Counted from the stretch's first letter, positions 17,725-27,862 are shown. The stretch: DNA of 64,000 bases from CAVRXQ01 sp963838845 (GCA_963838845.1 CAWISR010000003.1:496001-560000), one strand, 5' to 3'. Notes: generated by a model from the sequence alone, not told the origin. A program made the numbers and translations.

Positions 17725-18408
17725 TCAGGGCGTCCAACGCGACATGCCGAAGCGGTAACCGACGCTGCGCACCGTTTCGATGAGGTGCGCGTTCTCCTCC
17801 CCGAGCTTGGCCCGCAAGCGCCGCACGTGGACGTCGACGGTACGCGCCCCACCGAAGTAGTCGTACCCCCAGACAGCGGACAACAGCGCTTCGCGGGTGA
17901 ACACCTTGCCCGGGTGCGCGGCGAGGTAGCGGAGCAGTTCGTACTCCATGTACGTGAGGTCGAGCGGGCGATCGTCGACGACAGCTTGGTAGGTCTCGAG
18001 GTTCAACGCGAGCGGGCCGTAGACGATGACGTCGGCGCTCTTCGTCCGACCGGTTCGCCACAAAAGGTGTGACAGGCGCGCGTCGAGCTCGTCCTCGAGG
18101 GAGGTCTCGAGGACGAAGTCATCGAAAAGGTCCCGGCCCTGTTCGAGCGCACCGACTGAGTTCGTATCGACGACGAGAAGGATCGGGAACGCGCTCGTCG
18201 CGCGTTCGCGCAGCGAACGAACGAACGCGAACGCGCGTTCTGGCGATTCGACGGCGGACACGACCGCGCACGAAAAGCCGTCGGAGGGCTCAAGGCGCGC
18301 GGCGAGCGCGGCGTCGGCGGCTGCGGACCACGTGAAGCCCGACATCGCGAGCGCCTTTTGCAGCTCGGACGACGGCGGATCGGGAAAGCAGAGGATCGGT
18401 TCTGTCAC
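17725..18408 (-). CDS. GlnR-like winged-helix regulator with degenerate receiver
   Basis: 227 residues. The N-terminal receiver-like domain lacks the acidic phosphorylation pocket: the third strand reads CAVVSAV where Asp would be expected (Ser51 region). The C-terminal OmpR-type winged helix is intact (LTYMEYELLRYLAAHPGKVFTREALLSAVWGYD ... HLIETVRSVGYRF, shown in parts). An atypical, unphosphorylated receiver and position 32 bases after glnA fit GlnR, the actinobacterial nitrogen regulator. The GTG at 18408 is chosen because sequence further upstream overlaps the glnA end. Confidence 0.78.
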   Translation of the reverse strand: MTEPILCFPDPPSSELQKALAMSGFTWSAAADAALAARLEPSDGFSCAVVSAVESPERAFAFVRSLRERATSAFPILLVVDTNSVGALEQGRDLFDDFVLETSLEDELDARLSHLLWRTGRTKSADVIVYGPLALNLETYQAVVDDRPLDLTYMEYELLRYLAAHPGKVFTREALLSAVWGYDYFGGARTVDVHVRRLRAKLGEENAHLIETVRSVGYRFGMSRWTP

Positions 18409-18440
18409 GCGGTCGTGCCTTCTCGGAGCGGGCCGTTCAC

Positions 18441-19772
18441 TCAGAGCGCCGGAAGGTACCGGACGAGCTCGAACGGCGTGATCTGCCGGGTGTAGTCGTC
18501 CCACTCGCTGCGCTTGTTGCGGAGGAACCACTCAAAGACGTGATCGCCGAGCGTCTGGGCGACGAGTTCGGAATGCTCCATCACGCTCAATGCCTCGTCC
18601 AAGGTGCGGGGCAGGGGCGGAATGCCGGACTTCGCCAGGTCCTCCGCACTCGCCTGGAAAAGGTTCGTCTCGGCCTCGGCAGGCAGTTCGTAGGACTTCT
18701 CGATCCCGCGCAGGCCCGCCGCCAAGATCACCGCGAACGCGAGGTACGGGTTGCACGCGGGATCGGGCGACCGGTACTCGATGCGGGCAGAGTCGGTCTT
18801 GCCCTGCTTCACGATCGGCACGCGTACGAGCGCGGATCGGTTGTTGTACGCCCAGGACACCGCGAAGGGCGCCTCGTAACCCGACACGAGGCGCTTGTAC
18901 GAATTCACCCACTGGTTCGTGACCGCTGTGATCTCCCGCGCGTGCTCGAGCAGGCCCGCCATGAACCGCCGCGCCGTGTCCGAAAGGCCGCGTTCGCCGC
19001 TCTCGTCGAAGAACGCGTTCTTGTCGCCTTCGAACAGCGACACGTGGGTGTGCATACCGGAGCCCTGCACACCGGCGAGCGGTTTCGGCATGAACGAAGC
19101 GAAGACGTTGTGTTCCTGCGCGATCTCTTTGATCACGAGCCGGACCGTCATGATCGTGTCCGCCATCGTCAGCGCGTCGGTGTAGCGGAGATCAATTTCG
19201 TGTTGGCTCGGCGCGTCCTCGTGCTGCGCGTATTCGACGGGTATTCCCATGTCCTCCAGGGTGAGGACGGTGCGCTTGCGCAGGTCCGTCGCGAGGTCGG
19301 CGACGGTGAGCTCGAAATACGAGCCGGAGTCGAGCGGCTGCGGTGGCACGTCGGCGTTCGCGAAGTAGAAGTACTCGAGCTCGGGTGCGGCGAAGAACTC
19401 GAAGCCGCGGTCGTGTGCCCGTCCGAGGGCGCGGCGGAGCACCTGGCGCGGATCGCCCTCGAACGGGCTGCCGTCGAGATTCGTGATGTCGCAGAACACC
19501 CTGGCGATGGTCGAATCGGCCCCGCTTTTGAAGGGCAAGATCTGGAAGGTCACCGGGTCGGGCCGCGCGAGCACGTCGCTTTCTTGAACGCGGCTGAATC
19601 CGTCGATCGACGAGCCGTCGAAGGTCATGCCCTCGTCGACCGCGTTCTCGAACTCGGCCGGAGGGATGGAGAACGTCTTCGGCGTCCCCAAGACGTCGGT
19701 GAACCAGAGCTGGATGAAGCGGACCCCGCGCTCCTCCACGGTCTTCAACACGTAGTCGCGCTGGTTTTCCAT
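18441..19772 (-). CDS. glnA: Glutamine synthetase, type I
   Basis: Makes glutamine from glutamate and ammonia. 443 residues, short like GSI-alpha. Visible motifs: DGSSIDGFSRVQESD, the metal-site PELEYFYF, ATP-binding segment MPKPLAGVQGSGMHTHVSL, and NRSALVRVP. The adenylylation-loop signature of GSI-beta (NLYDLP) is not seen, so control is likely by feedback or by the GlnR-like regulator encoded next. ATG start with GAAGGAC upstream. Confidence 0.95.
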   Translation of the reverse strand: MENQRDYVLKTVEERGVRFIQLWFTDVLGTPKTFSIPPAEFENAVDEGMTFDGSSIDGFSRVQESDVLARPDPVTFQILPFKSGADSTIARVFCDITNLDGSPFEGDPRQVLRRALGRAHDRGFEFFAAPELEYFYFANADVPPQPLDSGSYFELTVADLATDLRKRTVLTLEDMGIPVEYAQHEDAPSQHEIDLRYTDALTMADTIMTVRLVIKEIAQEHNVFASFMPKPLAGVQGSGMHTHVSLFEGDKNAFFDESGERGLSDTARRFMAGLLEHAREITAVTNQWVNSYKRLVSGYEAPFAVSWAYNNRSALVRVPIVKQGKTDSARIEYRSPDPACNPYLAFAVILAAGLRGIEKSYELPAEAETNLFQASAEDLAKSGIPPLPRTLDEALSVMEHSELVAQTLGDHVFEWFLRNKRSEWDDYTRQITPFELVRYLPAL

Positions 19773-19897
19773 CGATCGTCCTTCCGAGTCGCCACGGCCG
19801 TGCGCCGCTTCATTGTCGCAGGTCCGAGGAAGGCTCCGACCCGTGCAGCCGGTGTGAGCAGGTAGAACGCCGCCCCGGCTCGGTACCATGCACGGTT

Positions 19898-21592
19898 GTG
19901 AGTTCGCTTCGCGTCGCACTCTGCCAAGTCGACGCGGTGGTCGGTGACTTCGAGCGCAACGTCCGACTCGTCTTGGAACGGCTCCAACAGGCCGAGGCGC
20001 TCGACGCCGATCTCGCAGTCTTTCCGGAGCTGTGCCTCACGGGGTACCCGCCCGAGGATCTCATCTTGGAGCCGGCGTTCGTCGCCGCCAGCGAAATGGC
20101 TCTCGATCGTGTGGCGTCCGAGACGGGACGGTGCGCGGCGATCGTCGGCTGCGTCGTCGAAGACCGCGGCCTGCGGAACGCCGCGGGAGTGATCGCGCAC
20201 GGCGAGGTGCTTGGACGCGCCTACAAGCAGTGCCTCCCGAACTACGGCGTGTTCGACGAGGCGCGCTGGTTCACACCCGGCCGCGGTGACACGCCGCTTT
20301 TCGTTATCGGCGGGGTACCCGTCGGCATCGTGATCTGCGAGGACGCCTGGGAACCGGGACCGATCGGTGGGTTCGCGCGTCGGGGGGCGACCCTGATCAC
20401 GGTTTCGAACGCGTCGCCGTACCGGGTGAGCGCTCGCGCGGAGCGACTCGACGTGCTGAGGACGAGGGCGGCCGAGTCCCGCCGGCCGATCGCCTACGTG
20501 AACCTCGTCGGCGGCCAAGACGAGCTCGTCTTCGACGGCGGTTCGGTCGTCCTCGACCAGGCGGGCAAGATCGTCGCCTCCGCACCGCAGTTCAGAGAGG
20601 GCGTCGTCGCCGTCGACCTCGAACTCGAAGAGGAGCTCATCGCCGGTGCCGAGAGCGTCCTTGTCAGCGAGACCCAGAGCGCCCGCCGTTCCATCGCACC
20701 GCCCGCACGCCACGAGCCGCTCGACGCCGACGCCGAGGTGTACGCGGCGCTCGTGCTCGCGACGCGCGACTACGTCGAAAAGAACGGCTTTCGAGATGTC
20801 GTCGTCGGATTGTCGGGAGGGATCGACTCGTCGCTCGTCGCGACGATCGCGGCGGACGCGATCGGGGCAGAGCGCGTCCACGGGGTCTCGATGCCGTCGC
20901 GGTTTTCGTCCGCGGGCTCACAGACCGACGCCGCGACGCTCGCAGCGAACCTTGGCATCGACTACCGGACGGTCGCGATCGAGCCGGTGCACGCCGCATT
21001 TCTCGACCTGCTCGCGCCGAGCTTTTTCGGCCGTGGAGAGGACATCACCGAGGAGAACCTCCAGGCACGAATCCGAGGGACATTGCTGATGGCGCTCTCG
21101 AACAAGTTCGGATGGCTCGTGCTGACGACGGGCAACAAGTCGGAGACCGCGGTTGGGTACTCGACCCTGTACGGCGATAGCGCCGGCGGCTTCGCCGTGA
21201 TCCGAGACGTCCCGAAGACACTCGTCTACGCGCTCGCGAACCGAAGGAACAAAGTGGCCGGCGCGATGCTGATTCCCGAGTCGGTGCTTTCGAAACCGCC
21301 GTCCGCGGAGCTGCGGCCGAACCAGCGTGACGACGATTCGCTTCCGCCATACGAGGTCCTCGATCCGATCCTCGAGGCGTACGTCGAGCACAACCGTTCG
21401 GTTGCGGAGCTGGTCGCCGACGGGTACGAAGCGGCGCTCGTCCGGCGGGTCTTTCGACTCGTCGACCAGTCGGAGTACAAGCGGCGTCAGGCGCCGCCGG
21501 GCCCACGGGTGACGAGTCGCGGGTTCGGGCGCGACCGACGGATGCCGATCACGAATCATTTCCTCGATCAACTCGAATCGACGCGCACCTGA
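19898..21592 (+). CDS. nadE: Glutamine-dependent NAD+ synthetase
   Basis: 564 residues in two domains: an N-terminal nitrilase-type glutaminase (catalytic Glu in VFPELCLTGY, Lys in GRAYKQCLPNY, Cys in GIVICEDAWEPG) and a C-terminal synthetase with SGGIDSSLVATIAADAIG (PPi loop) and NKSETAVGYSTLYGD. It converts nicotinate adenine dinucleotide to NAD+ using glutamine. GTG start; divergent from glnA. A small unknown gene follows at once. Confidence 0.94.
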   Translation: MSSLRVALCQVDAVVGDFERNVRLVLERLQQAEALDADLAVFPELCLTGYPPEDLILEPAFVAASEMALDRVASETGRCAAIVGCVVEDRGLRNAAGVIAHGEVLGRAYKQCLPNYGVFDEARWFTPGRGDTPLFVIGGVPVGIVICEDAWEPGPIGGFARRGATLITVSNASPYRVSARAERLDVLRTRAAESRRPIAYVNLVGGQDELVFDGGSVVLDQAGKIVASAPQFREGVVAVDLELEEELIAGAESVLVSETQSARRSIAPPARHEPLDADAEVYAALVLATRDYVEKNGFRDVVVGLSGGIDSSLVATIAADAIGAERVHGVSMPSRFSSAGSQTDAATLAANLGIDYRTVAIEPVHAAFLDLLAPSFFGRGEDITEENLQARIRGTLLMALSNKFGWLVLTTGNKSETAVGYSTLYGDSAGGFAVIRDVPKTLVYALANRRNKVAGAMLIPESVLSKPPSAELRPNQRDDDSLPPYEVLDPILEAYVEHNRSVAELVADGYEAALVRRVFRLVDQSEYKRRQAPPGPRVTSRGFGRDRRMPITNHFLDQLESTRT

Positions 21593-21594
21593 CG

Positions 21595-22172
21595 GTGGGA
21601 CTCACACTCACCGCACTCGCCGCGCTCGTCGACCGTTGCCGGAAGGTCGAACTCGCGAGTTTCGCGCGCTCGGCGCGCGCGAGTTCGGCGAGGACGCCTC
21701 AGCGGCGGTCTTCCTCACCGGCGCGAGCCGTGCGCACGGGTTCCGCGTCGGGTTGCTCGCGTCCTGCGTCCCGTCGGCGACGGGATTCGCTCATCTCGTC
21801 GCCGCTCCCGTTCCGCGCGAGGTCGACATCCTGCTCGCGGCGATCTGTGATGGCCCCGACGACCGTTCGGTGGTCGACGCGCTCGTCGGGGCGTACTACC
21901 CGGAATTGCGCGACGCGTACGAGCAGCTGTGGCGATTGGCGAACGGTCCCGGAGACACGTTCGTGCGCCGCACGTTTCGGCGCTGTCGCGACGACGTTGC
22001 CGGCCTGTGCGAAGAGGCGCGCGCCCTTGGCGCGAGGGATCCCGACGGCTTGCGCGCGCGACACGTGCGCGCGCTGTTAGCAGAAGCCGGCGGACCTTTC
22101 GGATCGCTCGACGCGATACTCCACAACGGTGTCGCCGCACCGCCTGGTCAAGCGGCGGAATGGACCGCTTGA
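21595..22172 (+). pseudogene. Hypothetical protein, apparently frameshifted
   Basis: Starting at GTG 21595 the first frame gives a family-like N-terminus (VGLTLTALAALVDRCRKVELASFAR). A second frame carries the rest from about 21670 (LGAREFGEDASAAVFLTGASRAHGF onward) to TGA at 22172. The joint lies in a CG repeat at about 21665-21690 and a one-base change would merge them into one helical protein of about 192 residues. I do not recognise the family; the N-terminus recalls small ferritin-like actinobacterial proteins. An alternative is a shorter protein starting at TTG 21636. Confidence 0.5.
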
Positions 22173-22331
22173 CGGCATCGTTACACTGAACGGCAGAGCC
22201 GAACGGGCCGTAGGGTTACTGGGGGTGGTGGCCCGGCCGGCTATCGCCGCTAACGAGGCCGCTTCGCTCACGATCACGCGAAGGGCACGCTCGAAGCGGC
22301 CCGGACATGAAGACGGAGGGACCGGACCGCA

Positions 22332-23270
22332 TTGGCGAAAGAGCGTGTTGAACGCGACGAGGAAGATCTCGTCCGGCTGTACCTGACCGACATCGGTCAG
22401 TACCCACTGCTCACCAAAGACGACGAAGTTCGTCTCGCTCAGGCGATCGAACGCCGTGGCGAGGCGGAACAGGAAGTCGCGACGGGTGGCAAGAAGCTGA
22501 CACCGGCCCGCAGACGCGAGCTGAGACGGATGATGCGGCAGGGCGACGAGGCGCAGCGCACCTTCGTCCAGTCGAACCTCCGACTCGTCGTCTCGATCGC
22601 GAAGAAGTACCAGGCATCCGGCCTGCCGCTCCTCGACCTCATCCAGGAGGGCAATCTTGGCCTGATGCACGCCGTCGAGAAATTCGACTGGCGCAAGGGC
22701 TTCAAGTTCTCGACCTACGCGACGTGGTGGATCCGCCAGGCGATCACCCGCGGCATCGCCAACACCGGTCGGACGATCCGGCTCCCCGTGCACGCCGGCG
22801 ACACCCTCGCTCGCGTGCAAAAGGCGCAAGCCCGCCTCGAGTTGAAGTTCGGTCGCCCCGCCACCCTTGCGGAGTTGGGCGCCGAGGTCGAACTGCCCGA
22901 GGACAAGTTGATCGAGGCGTTGCGCTTCCGCTCCGAGCCGCTTTCACTCTCGGAGCCACTGCGCGAAGACGGCGACGCCGAGCTCGGTGACGTCGTCGAG
23001 GATCGTTCGGCCGAGTCGCCGTTCGAGATGGCGGCGACCGCGTTGTTGCCCGTTGAGATCAACCGGCTCCTCGCGCCGCTCGACGAGCGTGAGCGCGAGA
23101 TCCTCCGCTTGCGGTTCGGTCTCGACCGGGGAGAGCCGCGCACACTCGAAGAGGTCGGTGAGCACTTCAATTTGACCCGCGAGCGGATCCGCCAGATCGA
23201 GGCGAGGGCGATGTCGAAGCTCCGTCACCCCTCGAGCGACACGGGCGCCCGCGACCTGCTCACGGTCTAA
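22332..23270 (+). CDS. RpoD/SigA-type RNA polymerase sigma factor
   Basis: 312 residues with regions 1.2 (DLVRLYLTDIGQYPLL), 2 (NLRLVVSIAKKYQ, LIQEGNLGLMHAVEKFDWRKGFKFSTYATWWIRQAI in parts), 3 and 4 (LRFGLDRGEPRTLEEVGEHFNLTRERIRQIEARA in parts). It lacks the long acidic region 1.1, so it may be the SigB/HrdB-like group 2 factor or a short primary one. TTG start with GGAGGG 12 bases upstream; leader of about 160 bases. Confidence 0.9.
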   Translation: MAKERVERDEEDLVRLYLTDIGQYPLLTKDDEVRLAQAIERRGEAEQEVATGGKKLTPARRRELRRMMRQGDEAQRTFVQSNLRLVVSIAKKYQASGLPLLDLIQEGNLGLMHAVEKFDWRKGFKFSTYATWWIRQAITRGIANTGRTIRLPVHAGDTLARVQKAQARLELKFGRPATLAELGAEVELPEDKLIEALRFRSEPLSLSEPLREDGDAELGDVVEDRSAESPFEMAATALLPVEINRLLAPLDEREREILRLRFGLDRGEPRTLEEVGEHFNLTRERIRQIEARAMSKLRHPSSDTGARDLLTV

Positions 23271-23299
23271 TCCGCAGCGAAGGAAACGGAGGCCTGGCG

Positions 23300-23374
23300 A
23301 TGAAAAAGCTCATCATCTTGCTGTTGCTCGTCGGGTGCGTCGCGATCGCGGCGCGCCGATTGATGCCCCGCTAG
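23300..23374 (+). CDS. 24-residue single-helix membrane peptide
   Basis: ATG preceded by GGAGG at a good distance encodes MKKLIILLLLVGCVAIAARR and four more residues. Two lysines, a hydrophobic helix and a basic end are typical of small bitopic membrane peptides that recur in actinobacteria. It lies 29 bases after the sigma factor gene on the same strand and is convergent with the HAD gene. No function is known. Confidence 0.55.
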   Translation: MKKLIILLLLVGCVAIAARRLMPR

Positions 23375-23378
23375 GGCA

Positions 23379-24263
23379 CTACAGCTCCCCCAAACGCGGC
23401 TCGTCCTCGCGCACGCTGCGGCGCGAGTGCATCCACCATCCGATCGCGCCGACGAGGATTCCGAGCGCGATCGTCCCGGTCCCGAGTGCGATCGCCGGTT
23501 TCGGCGGCACCGAGCGGACGCGATCGCGCACCCGGTCCCGCAAGCGCACCGGCCGGATGAAGGTGCGCGTCTCCCATCCCCGTTCCACCGCCACGCGAGC
23601 GAGCGCGCGGTCGGGATTCACGGCGACCGGGTGGCCGACGAGTTCGAGGAGCGGCACGTCGGTGAACGCGTCGCTGTAGGCGTACGACCGCGCGAGGTCG
23701 ATCCGCTCGCGCTCGGCGAAGAGGCGAACGGCTTCGGCTTTATCCCGTCCGGTGCAGAAGAAGGCGAGCTCTCCGGTGTAGCGGCCGTCTCCGTCGAGCG
23801 CCGCCTCGCTCGCAATGATGTCGTCGACGCCGAGGTGACTCCCGAGGGGTCGGACGAGCTCGGACGGCGACGCCGAGACGATGACTACCCGGCGACCCAC
23901 CTGGCGGTGTTCGTCGATGAGGTCCATCGCCTCGTCGTAGATGATCGGGTCGATGACGGACTCGAGAGCGCTCGAGACGATGGCGTCGACATCGGAGCGC
24001 GACCAGCCTCTCGTCACCTTCAGCGCCACGTGGCGGATCCGCTCGAGGCGCTGTTCGGTTGAGCCGAGGATCAGGTAGATCACCTGCGCGAAGCCGAGCT
24101 CGATCAGCGAGCGCCGGCGGATCAGCCCGCCTCGCCGCATCGGACCGCCGAACGCCGCCATCGCGTCCTTGGCGATCACCGTCCGGTCGAGGTCGAAAAA
24201 CGCCGCCTCGCCGAATTCCTCGGGCGCGGGATTTTCGACTTCGTGCGCGAGCGCTGTACCCAT
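23379..24263 (-). CDS. HAD-IB family phosphatase with C-terminal membrane helix
   Basis: 294 residues. HAD motif I FFDLDRTVIAKD (near residue 23), motif II VVIVSASPSEL, motif III Lys in GRDKAEAV and motif IV AYSDAFTDVPLLELVG; the C-terminus has one membrane helix followed by a short basic tail. Relatives are SerB-like or lysophospholipid-linked phosphatases. The ATG at 24263 starts the conserved part; sequence before it is open but not conserved-looking. It is divergent from topA. Confidence 0.85.
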   Translation of the reverse strand: MGTALAHEVENPAPEEFGEAAFFDLDRTVIAKDAMAAFGGPMRRGGLIRRRSLIELGFAQVIYLILGSTEQRLERIRHVALKVTRGWSRSDVDAIVSSALESVIDPIIYDEAMDLIDEHRQVGRRVVIVSASPSELVRPLGSHLGVDDIIASEAALDGDGRYTGELAFFCTGRDKAEAVRLFAERERIDLARSYAYSDAFTDVPLLELVGHPVAVNPDRALARVAVERGWETRTFIRPVRLRDRVRDRVRSVPPKPAIALGTGTIALGILVGAIGWWMHSRRSVREDEPRLGEL

Positions 24264-24437
24264 CGCCTCTCTTCTCGTCTGCCGGCCTGCACCTTCGGGT
24301 TTATCAATCACGAACGGTTCTCTGCCGCCGGTGTATCGCACGGCCCTGCCGGGCCGCGAGCAGCGCCCTCCCGACCATGGTTGGTGGCCGAGGGAGGGTC
24401 CCGTTAACCTCCCCCACCGATCTCCGAGGACATTTGA

Positions 24438-27200
24438 ATGGCAAAACCCCTAGTCATTGTGGAATCGCCCGCCAAGGCGAAGACGATCGCGCGTTTTCTC
24501 GGCGACGAATACGTCGTCGAGTCCTCGATCGGTCACATCCGCGACCTCCCGCGATCGGCGGCGGAGGTGCCCGCCGCGTACAAGTCCGAGAGCTGGTCAC
24601 GTCTCGGCGTCGACGTCGACAACGGCTTCAAGCCCCTCTACGTCGTCGCGTCGGAGAAGCGGTCGCAGGTCTCCAAGCTGCGCTCGCTCTTGAAGAACGC
24701 GAGCGAGCTCTACCTCGCGACCGACGAGGACCGCGAAGGTGAGTCGATCGCCTGGCACCTCTTGGAGGTCCTCTCGCCACAGATCCCGGTGAAGCGGATG
24801 GTCTTCCACGAGATCACGAAGTCCGCGATCGACGACGCGATCGCCCACCCGCGCGAGCTAGACCGGCGGCTCGTCGACGCGCAAGAGGCGCGTCGCATCC
24901 TCGATCGTCTCTACGGATATGAGCTCTCGCCGGTGCTGTGGAAGAAGGTGATGCAGGGGCTGTCCGCCGGGCGGGTGCAGAGCGTGGCGACGCGCATCGT
25001 CGTCGAGCGTGAACGCGAACGGATGCGCTTCCGATCCGCGACGTGGTGGAGCCTGACTGGCCACTTCCAAACCGAGGCGAACGAAACCTTCCCGGCCGAG
25101 CTCGACACGATTGGCGGGCGGAGCGTCGCGACCGGAGCGGATTTCACGGCCGACGGCGTACTTTCCGACCTCTCAGGCCCGGTGCTCTTGGATGCGGCGA
25201 ACGCGCACGCCCTTGCGTCGGCGCTGTCGCCGTCGCCGTTCCGGGTGTCGTCGGTCGAGTCGAAGCCGTACCGGCGCTCCCCAGCGGCGCCTTTCATCAC
25301 CTCGACGCTCCAGCAAGAAGCGGCGCGCAAACTCCGTTTCTCGGCGTCGAGGACGATGCAGGTCGCGCAGCGTCTCTACGAGCAGGGCTACATCACCTAC
25401 ATGCGGACCGACTCGACGACGTTGTCGGACACCGCGCTGTCGGCGGCGCGCGCGCAGGCACAGTCCTTGTACGGCAAGGACTCGGTGCCGGACCGACCGC
25501 GCACCTACGACCGGCGGGTGAAGAACGCCCAGGAGGCACACGAGGCGATCCGGCCGGCCGGAGACACCTTCCGCCTACCCTCGGAGGTATCGGCCTCGCT
25601 CGGCGGTGAAGGCCAGCGCCTCTACGAACTGATCTGGCAGCGCACCGTCGCCTCCCAGATGATCGACGCGACTGGGGTCACGGCGCGACTCCGCATCACC
25701 GGTGCCTTGGAGAACGACACCCCCGTCGCCCCGAAGGGCACTCCGGCGGAGTTCGGCGCCGCGGGAACGGTGATCACGAGCCCCGGCTTCCTCGTCGTCT
25801 ACCGAGAGGGGGATGACGAGGAAGACGAGCGCCCAGATGACGACCGGCTCCCCGAGCTCGCCGAGAACGACCCGCTCCGCCTCGACGGATTCGAGCCCGA
25901 GGAGCACGCGACGCGCCCTCCGGCGCGCTTCACCGAGGCGTCGCTCGTGAAGCGCCTCGAAGAGCTCGGCGTCGGTCGGCCCTCGACCTACGCGAACATC
26001 CTGCAGACGATTGTCGACCGCGGCTATGTGTGGAAGAAGGGAAGCGCGCTCATCCCGTCGTTCCTCGCATTCGCAGTCGTGGGCTTGCTGGAGCGGTACT
26101 TCCCTTCCCTGGTCGACTACAACTTCACGGCCTCGATGGAAGACGATCTCGACGAGATCGCCCGCGGCGACGAAGAGGCGCTTCCCTGGCTCGAACGCTT
26201 CTACTTTGGAGTAGACGGTCAGACCGGCAACGGCTCGGGTGACGTCGTCGCCACCGTCGAGAACGGCCAAGGACTGAAGCGTGCGGTGCTCGACCACCTC
26301 GGGGAAATCGATGCCCGTGAGGTGAACTCGATACCAATCGGCGCCGACGACAACGGTGAGGTCGTTGTCGTGCGCGTCGGCCGCTATGGCCCGTACCTGC
26401 AACGCGGCGAGGAGCGGGCGTCGATTCCGAATGACCTCGCGCCAGACGAGCTCACGATCGATCGCGCGCTCGAGCTGCTCGCCGCGCCGTCGTCTGATCG
26501 CGAGCTCGGGACGGATCCGGAAACCGGGCTCGTCGTCTCGCTGCGCACCGGGCGTTTCGGGCCGTACGTCCAGCTCGGAGAGCAGGAAGGCGCCAAGGAA
26601 AAGCCGCCGCGCGCCTCGCTGTTCAAGTCGATGACTCCGGAATCCGTCTCCTTGGACCAGGCGCTCGAGTTGCTCCATCTGCCGAGGGCGGTTGGCGTCG
26701 ATCCGTCGACAGGCGAGGAGATCATCGCGAGGAACGGCCGGTACGGGCCGTACCTGCAGCGCGGCACCGATACCCGCAGCCTCGAACGCGAAGAGCAGAT
26801 TCTCGACATCGGCCTCGACGACGCGGTCGCGCTCTTCGCGCAACCGAAGCAGCGGCGCTTCGGTCGTCAGGCGGCGGCGCCGGCGCGCGAGATCGGCATC
26901 GATCCCGAAACGAACGCGAAGATCCTGTTGCGCGAGGGCCGCTTCGGCCCCTACGTCACCGATGGAACGGTGAACGCATCCTTGCGACGCGGCGACGACA
27001 TGGACTCGGTCACACTCGAGCGTGCCGCTGAATTGTTGGCCGAACGCCGCGCCGCCGGTCCTGCGAAGCGTCGTTCGGCGCGTGCGGCGAAGAAGGTCAC
27101 GAAGAAGCGGACAACCGCGAAGAAGGCGGCGGCGAAGAAGAAGGCCCCATCCCGTTCGCGCACGGCTTCGGACACCGCCGATCCCGGTGACGGGGGTTGA
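24438..27200 (+). CDS. topA: DNA topoisomerase I
   Basis: Relaxes negatively supercoiled DNA. 920 residues: Toprim domain (VIVESPAKAKTIARFLG; DEDREGE), the gate domain with catalytic Tyr321 in ITYMRTDST, and a C-terminal part without zinc fingers but with several Toprim_C repeats (RYGPYLQRG, RFGPYVQLG, RYGPYLQRG, RFGPYVTDG), ending in a Lys/Ala-rich tail of about 50 residues. This tail type is characteristic of actinobacterial TopA and binds DNA. It is followed by tmk with an ATGA overlap. Confidence 0.96.
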   Translation: MAKPLVIVESPAKAKTIARFLGDEYVVESSIGHIRDLPRSAAEVPAAYKSESWSRLGVDVDNGFKPLYVVASEKRSQVSKLRSLLKNASELYLATDEDREGESIAWHLLEVLSPQIPVKRMVFHEITKSAIDDAIAHPRELDRRLVDAQEARRILDRLYGYELSPVLWKKVMQGLSAGRVQSVATRIVVERERERMRFRSATWWSLTGHFQTEANETFPAELDTIGGRSVATGADFTADGVLSDLSGPVLLDAANAHALASALSPSPFRVSSVESKPYRRSPAAPFITSTLQQEAARKLRFSASRTMQVAQRLYEQGYITYMRTDSTTLSDTALSAARAQAQSLYGKDSVPDRPRTYDRRVKNAQEAHEAIRPAGDTFRLPSEVSASLGGEGQRLYELIWQRTVASQMIDATGVTARLRITGALENDTPVAPKGTPAEFGAAGTVITSPGFLVVYREGDDEEDERPDDDRLPELAENDPLRLDGFEPEEHATRPPARFTEASLVKRLEELGVGRPSTYANILQTIVDRGYVWKKGSALIPSFLAFAVVGLLERYFPSLVDYNFTASMEDDLDEIARGDEEALPWLERFYFGVDGQTGNGSGDVVATVENGQGLKRAVLDHLGEIDAREVNSIPIGADDNGEVVVVRVGRYGPYLQRGEERASIPNDLAPDELTIDRALELLAAPSSDRELGTDPETGLVVSLRTGRFGPYVQLGEQEGAKEKPPRASLFKSMTPESVSLDQALELLHLPRAVGVDPSTGEEIIARNGRYGPYLQRGTDTRSLEREEQILDIGLDDAVALFAQPKQRRFGRQAAAPAREIGIDPETNAKILLREGRFGPYVTDGTVNASLRRGDDMDSVTLERAAELLAERRAAGPAKRRSARAAKKVTKKRTTAKKAAAKKKAPSRSRTASDTADPGDGG

Positions 27201-27862
27201 TGACGACCCCCACGGCGGAAACGGACTCGCAGATGCCGCGGCGCGGGCGGTTCGTCGTCTTTGAGGGCGGTGAGGGCAGCGGTAAGTCCACGCAGGCTCG
27301 GTTGCTCGCCGATCAGCTCGACGCCGTGCTGACGCGTGAGCCGGGTGGCACGGCGATCGGCGAACGGGTGCGGCAAATCCTCCTTGACCCGCGCGTCGGG
27401 CATCTCGACGCGCGGGCCGAGCTGCTCCTCGTGCTGGCGGCACGCGCCCAACACGTCGTCGAGTGCATCCGTCCGATGCTCGATCAGGGAAACGACGTCG
27501 TCTGCGACCGCTTCTCGCCGTCGACCCTCGCCTACCAGGGCTACGGTCGGGGACTCGACCTGTCGTCGATCAAAGCGGCCGACGAACTCGCGCGCAACGG
27601 ACTCGAGCCCGACGTCGTCGTGCTCCTTGATCTCGGTCCCGAGGTCGCGTCGGCGCGACGGCAGCGTGCGCCCGATCGCATCGAGGGCGAGGATGACGCG
27701 TTCTTCGCGCGCGTTCGAAACGGGTACCTCGCGCTCGCGCAGTCCGAACCCGATCGCTTTGTCGTCGTCGACGCCGACGGTTCGATCGACGAGGTGCGCG
27801 AACGCGTGCGCGCCGGTCTCGGTGAACCGTTTTTTGCTCGCAAAGAGGCGGTGGAGTCATGA
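27197..27862 (+). CDS. tmk: Thymidylate kinase
   Basis: Phosphorylates dTMP to dTDP. 221 residues with P-loop FEGGEGSGKSTQARLLAD near residue 18, the DRF segment VCDRFSPSTLAYQGYGRGL, and a C-terminal lid. Overlaps topA and holB by ATGA on each side, giving a coupled topA-tmk-holB set that joins DNA topology, dTTP supply and replication clamp loading. Confidence 0.95.
   Translation: MMTTPTAETDSQMPRRGRFVVFEGGEGSGKSTQARLLADQLDAVLTREPGGTAIGERVRQILLDPRVGHLDARAELLLVLAARAQHVVECIRPMLDQGNDVVCDRFSPSTLAYQGYGRGLDLSSIKAADELARNGLEPDVVVLLDLGPEVASARRQRAPDRIEGEDDAFFARVRNGYLALAQSEPDRFVVVDADGSIDEVRERVRAGLGEPFFARKEAVES

Noticed and set aside
25575..27443. Very long open frame antisense to topA
   Set aside because: High-GC shadow frame; composition is Arg/His/Val-rich without family motifs, and topA on the other strand is complete.
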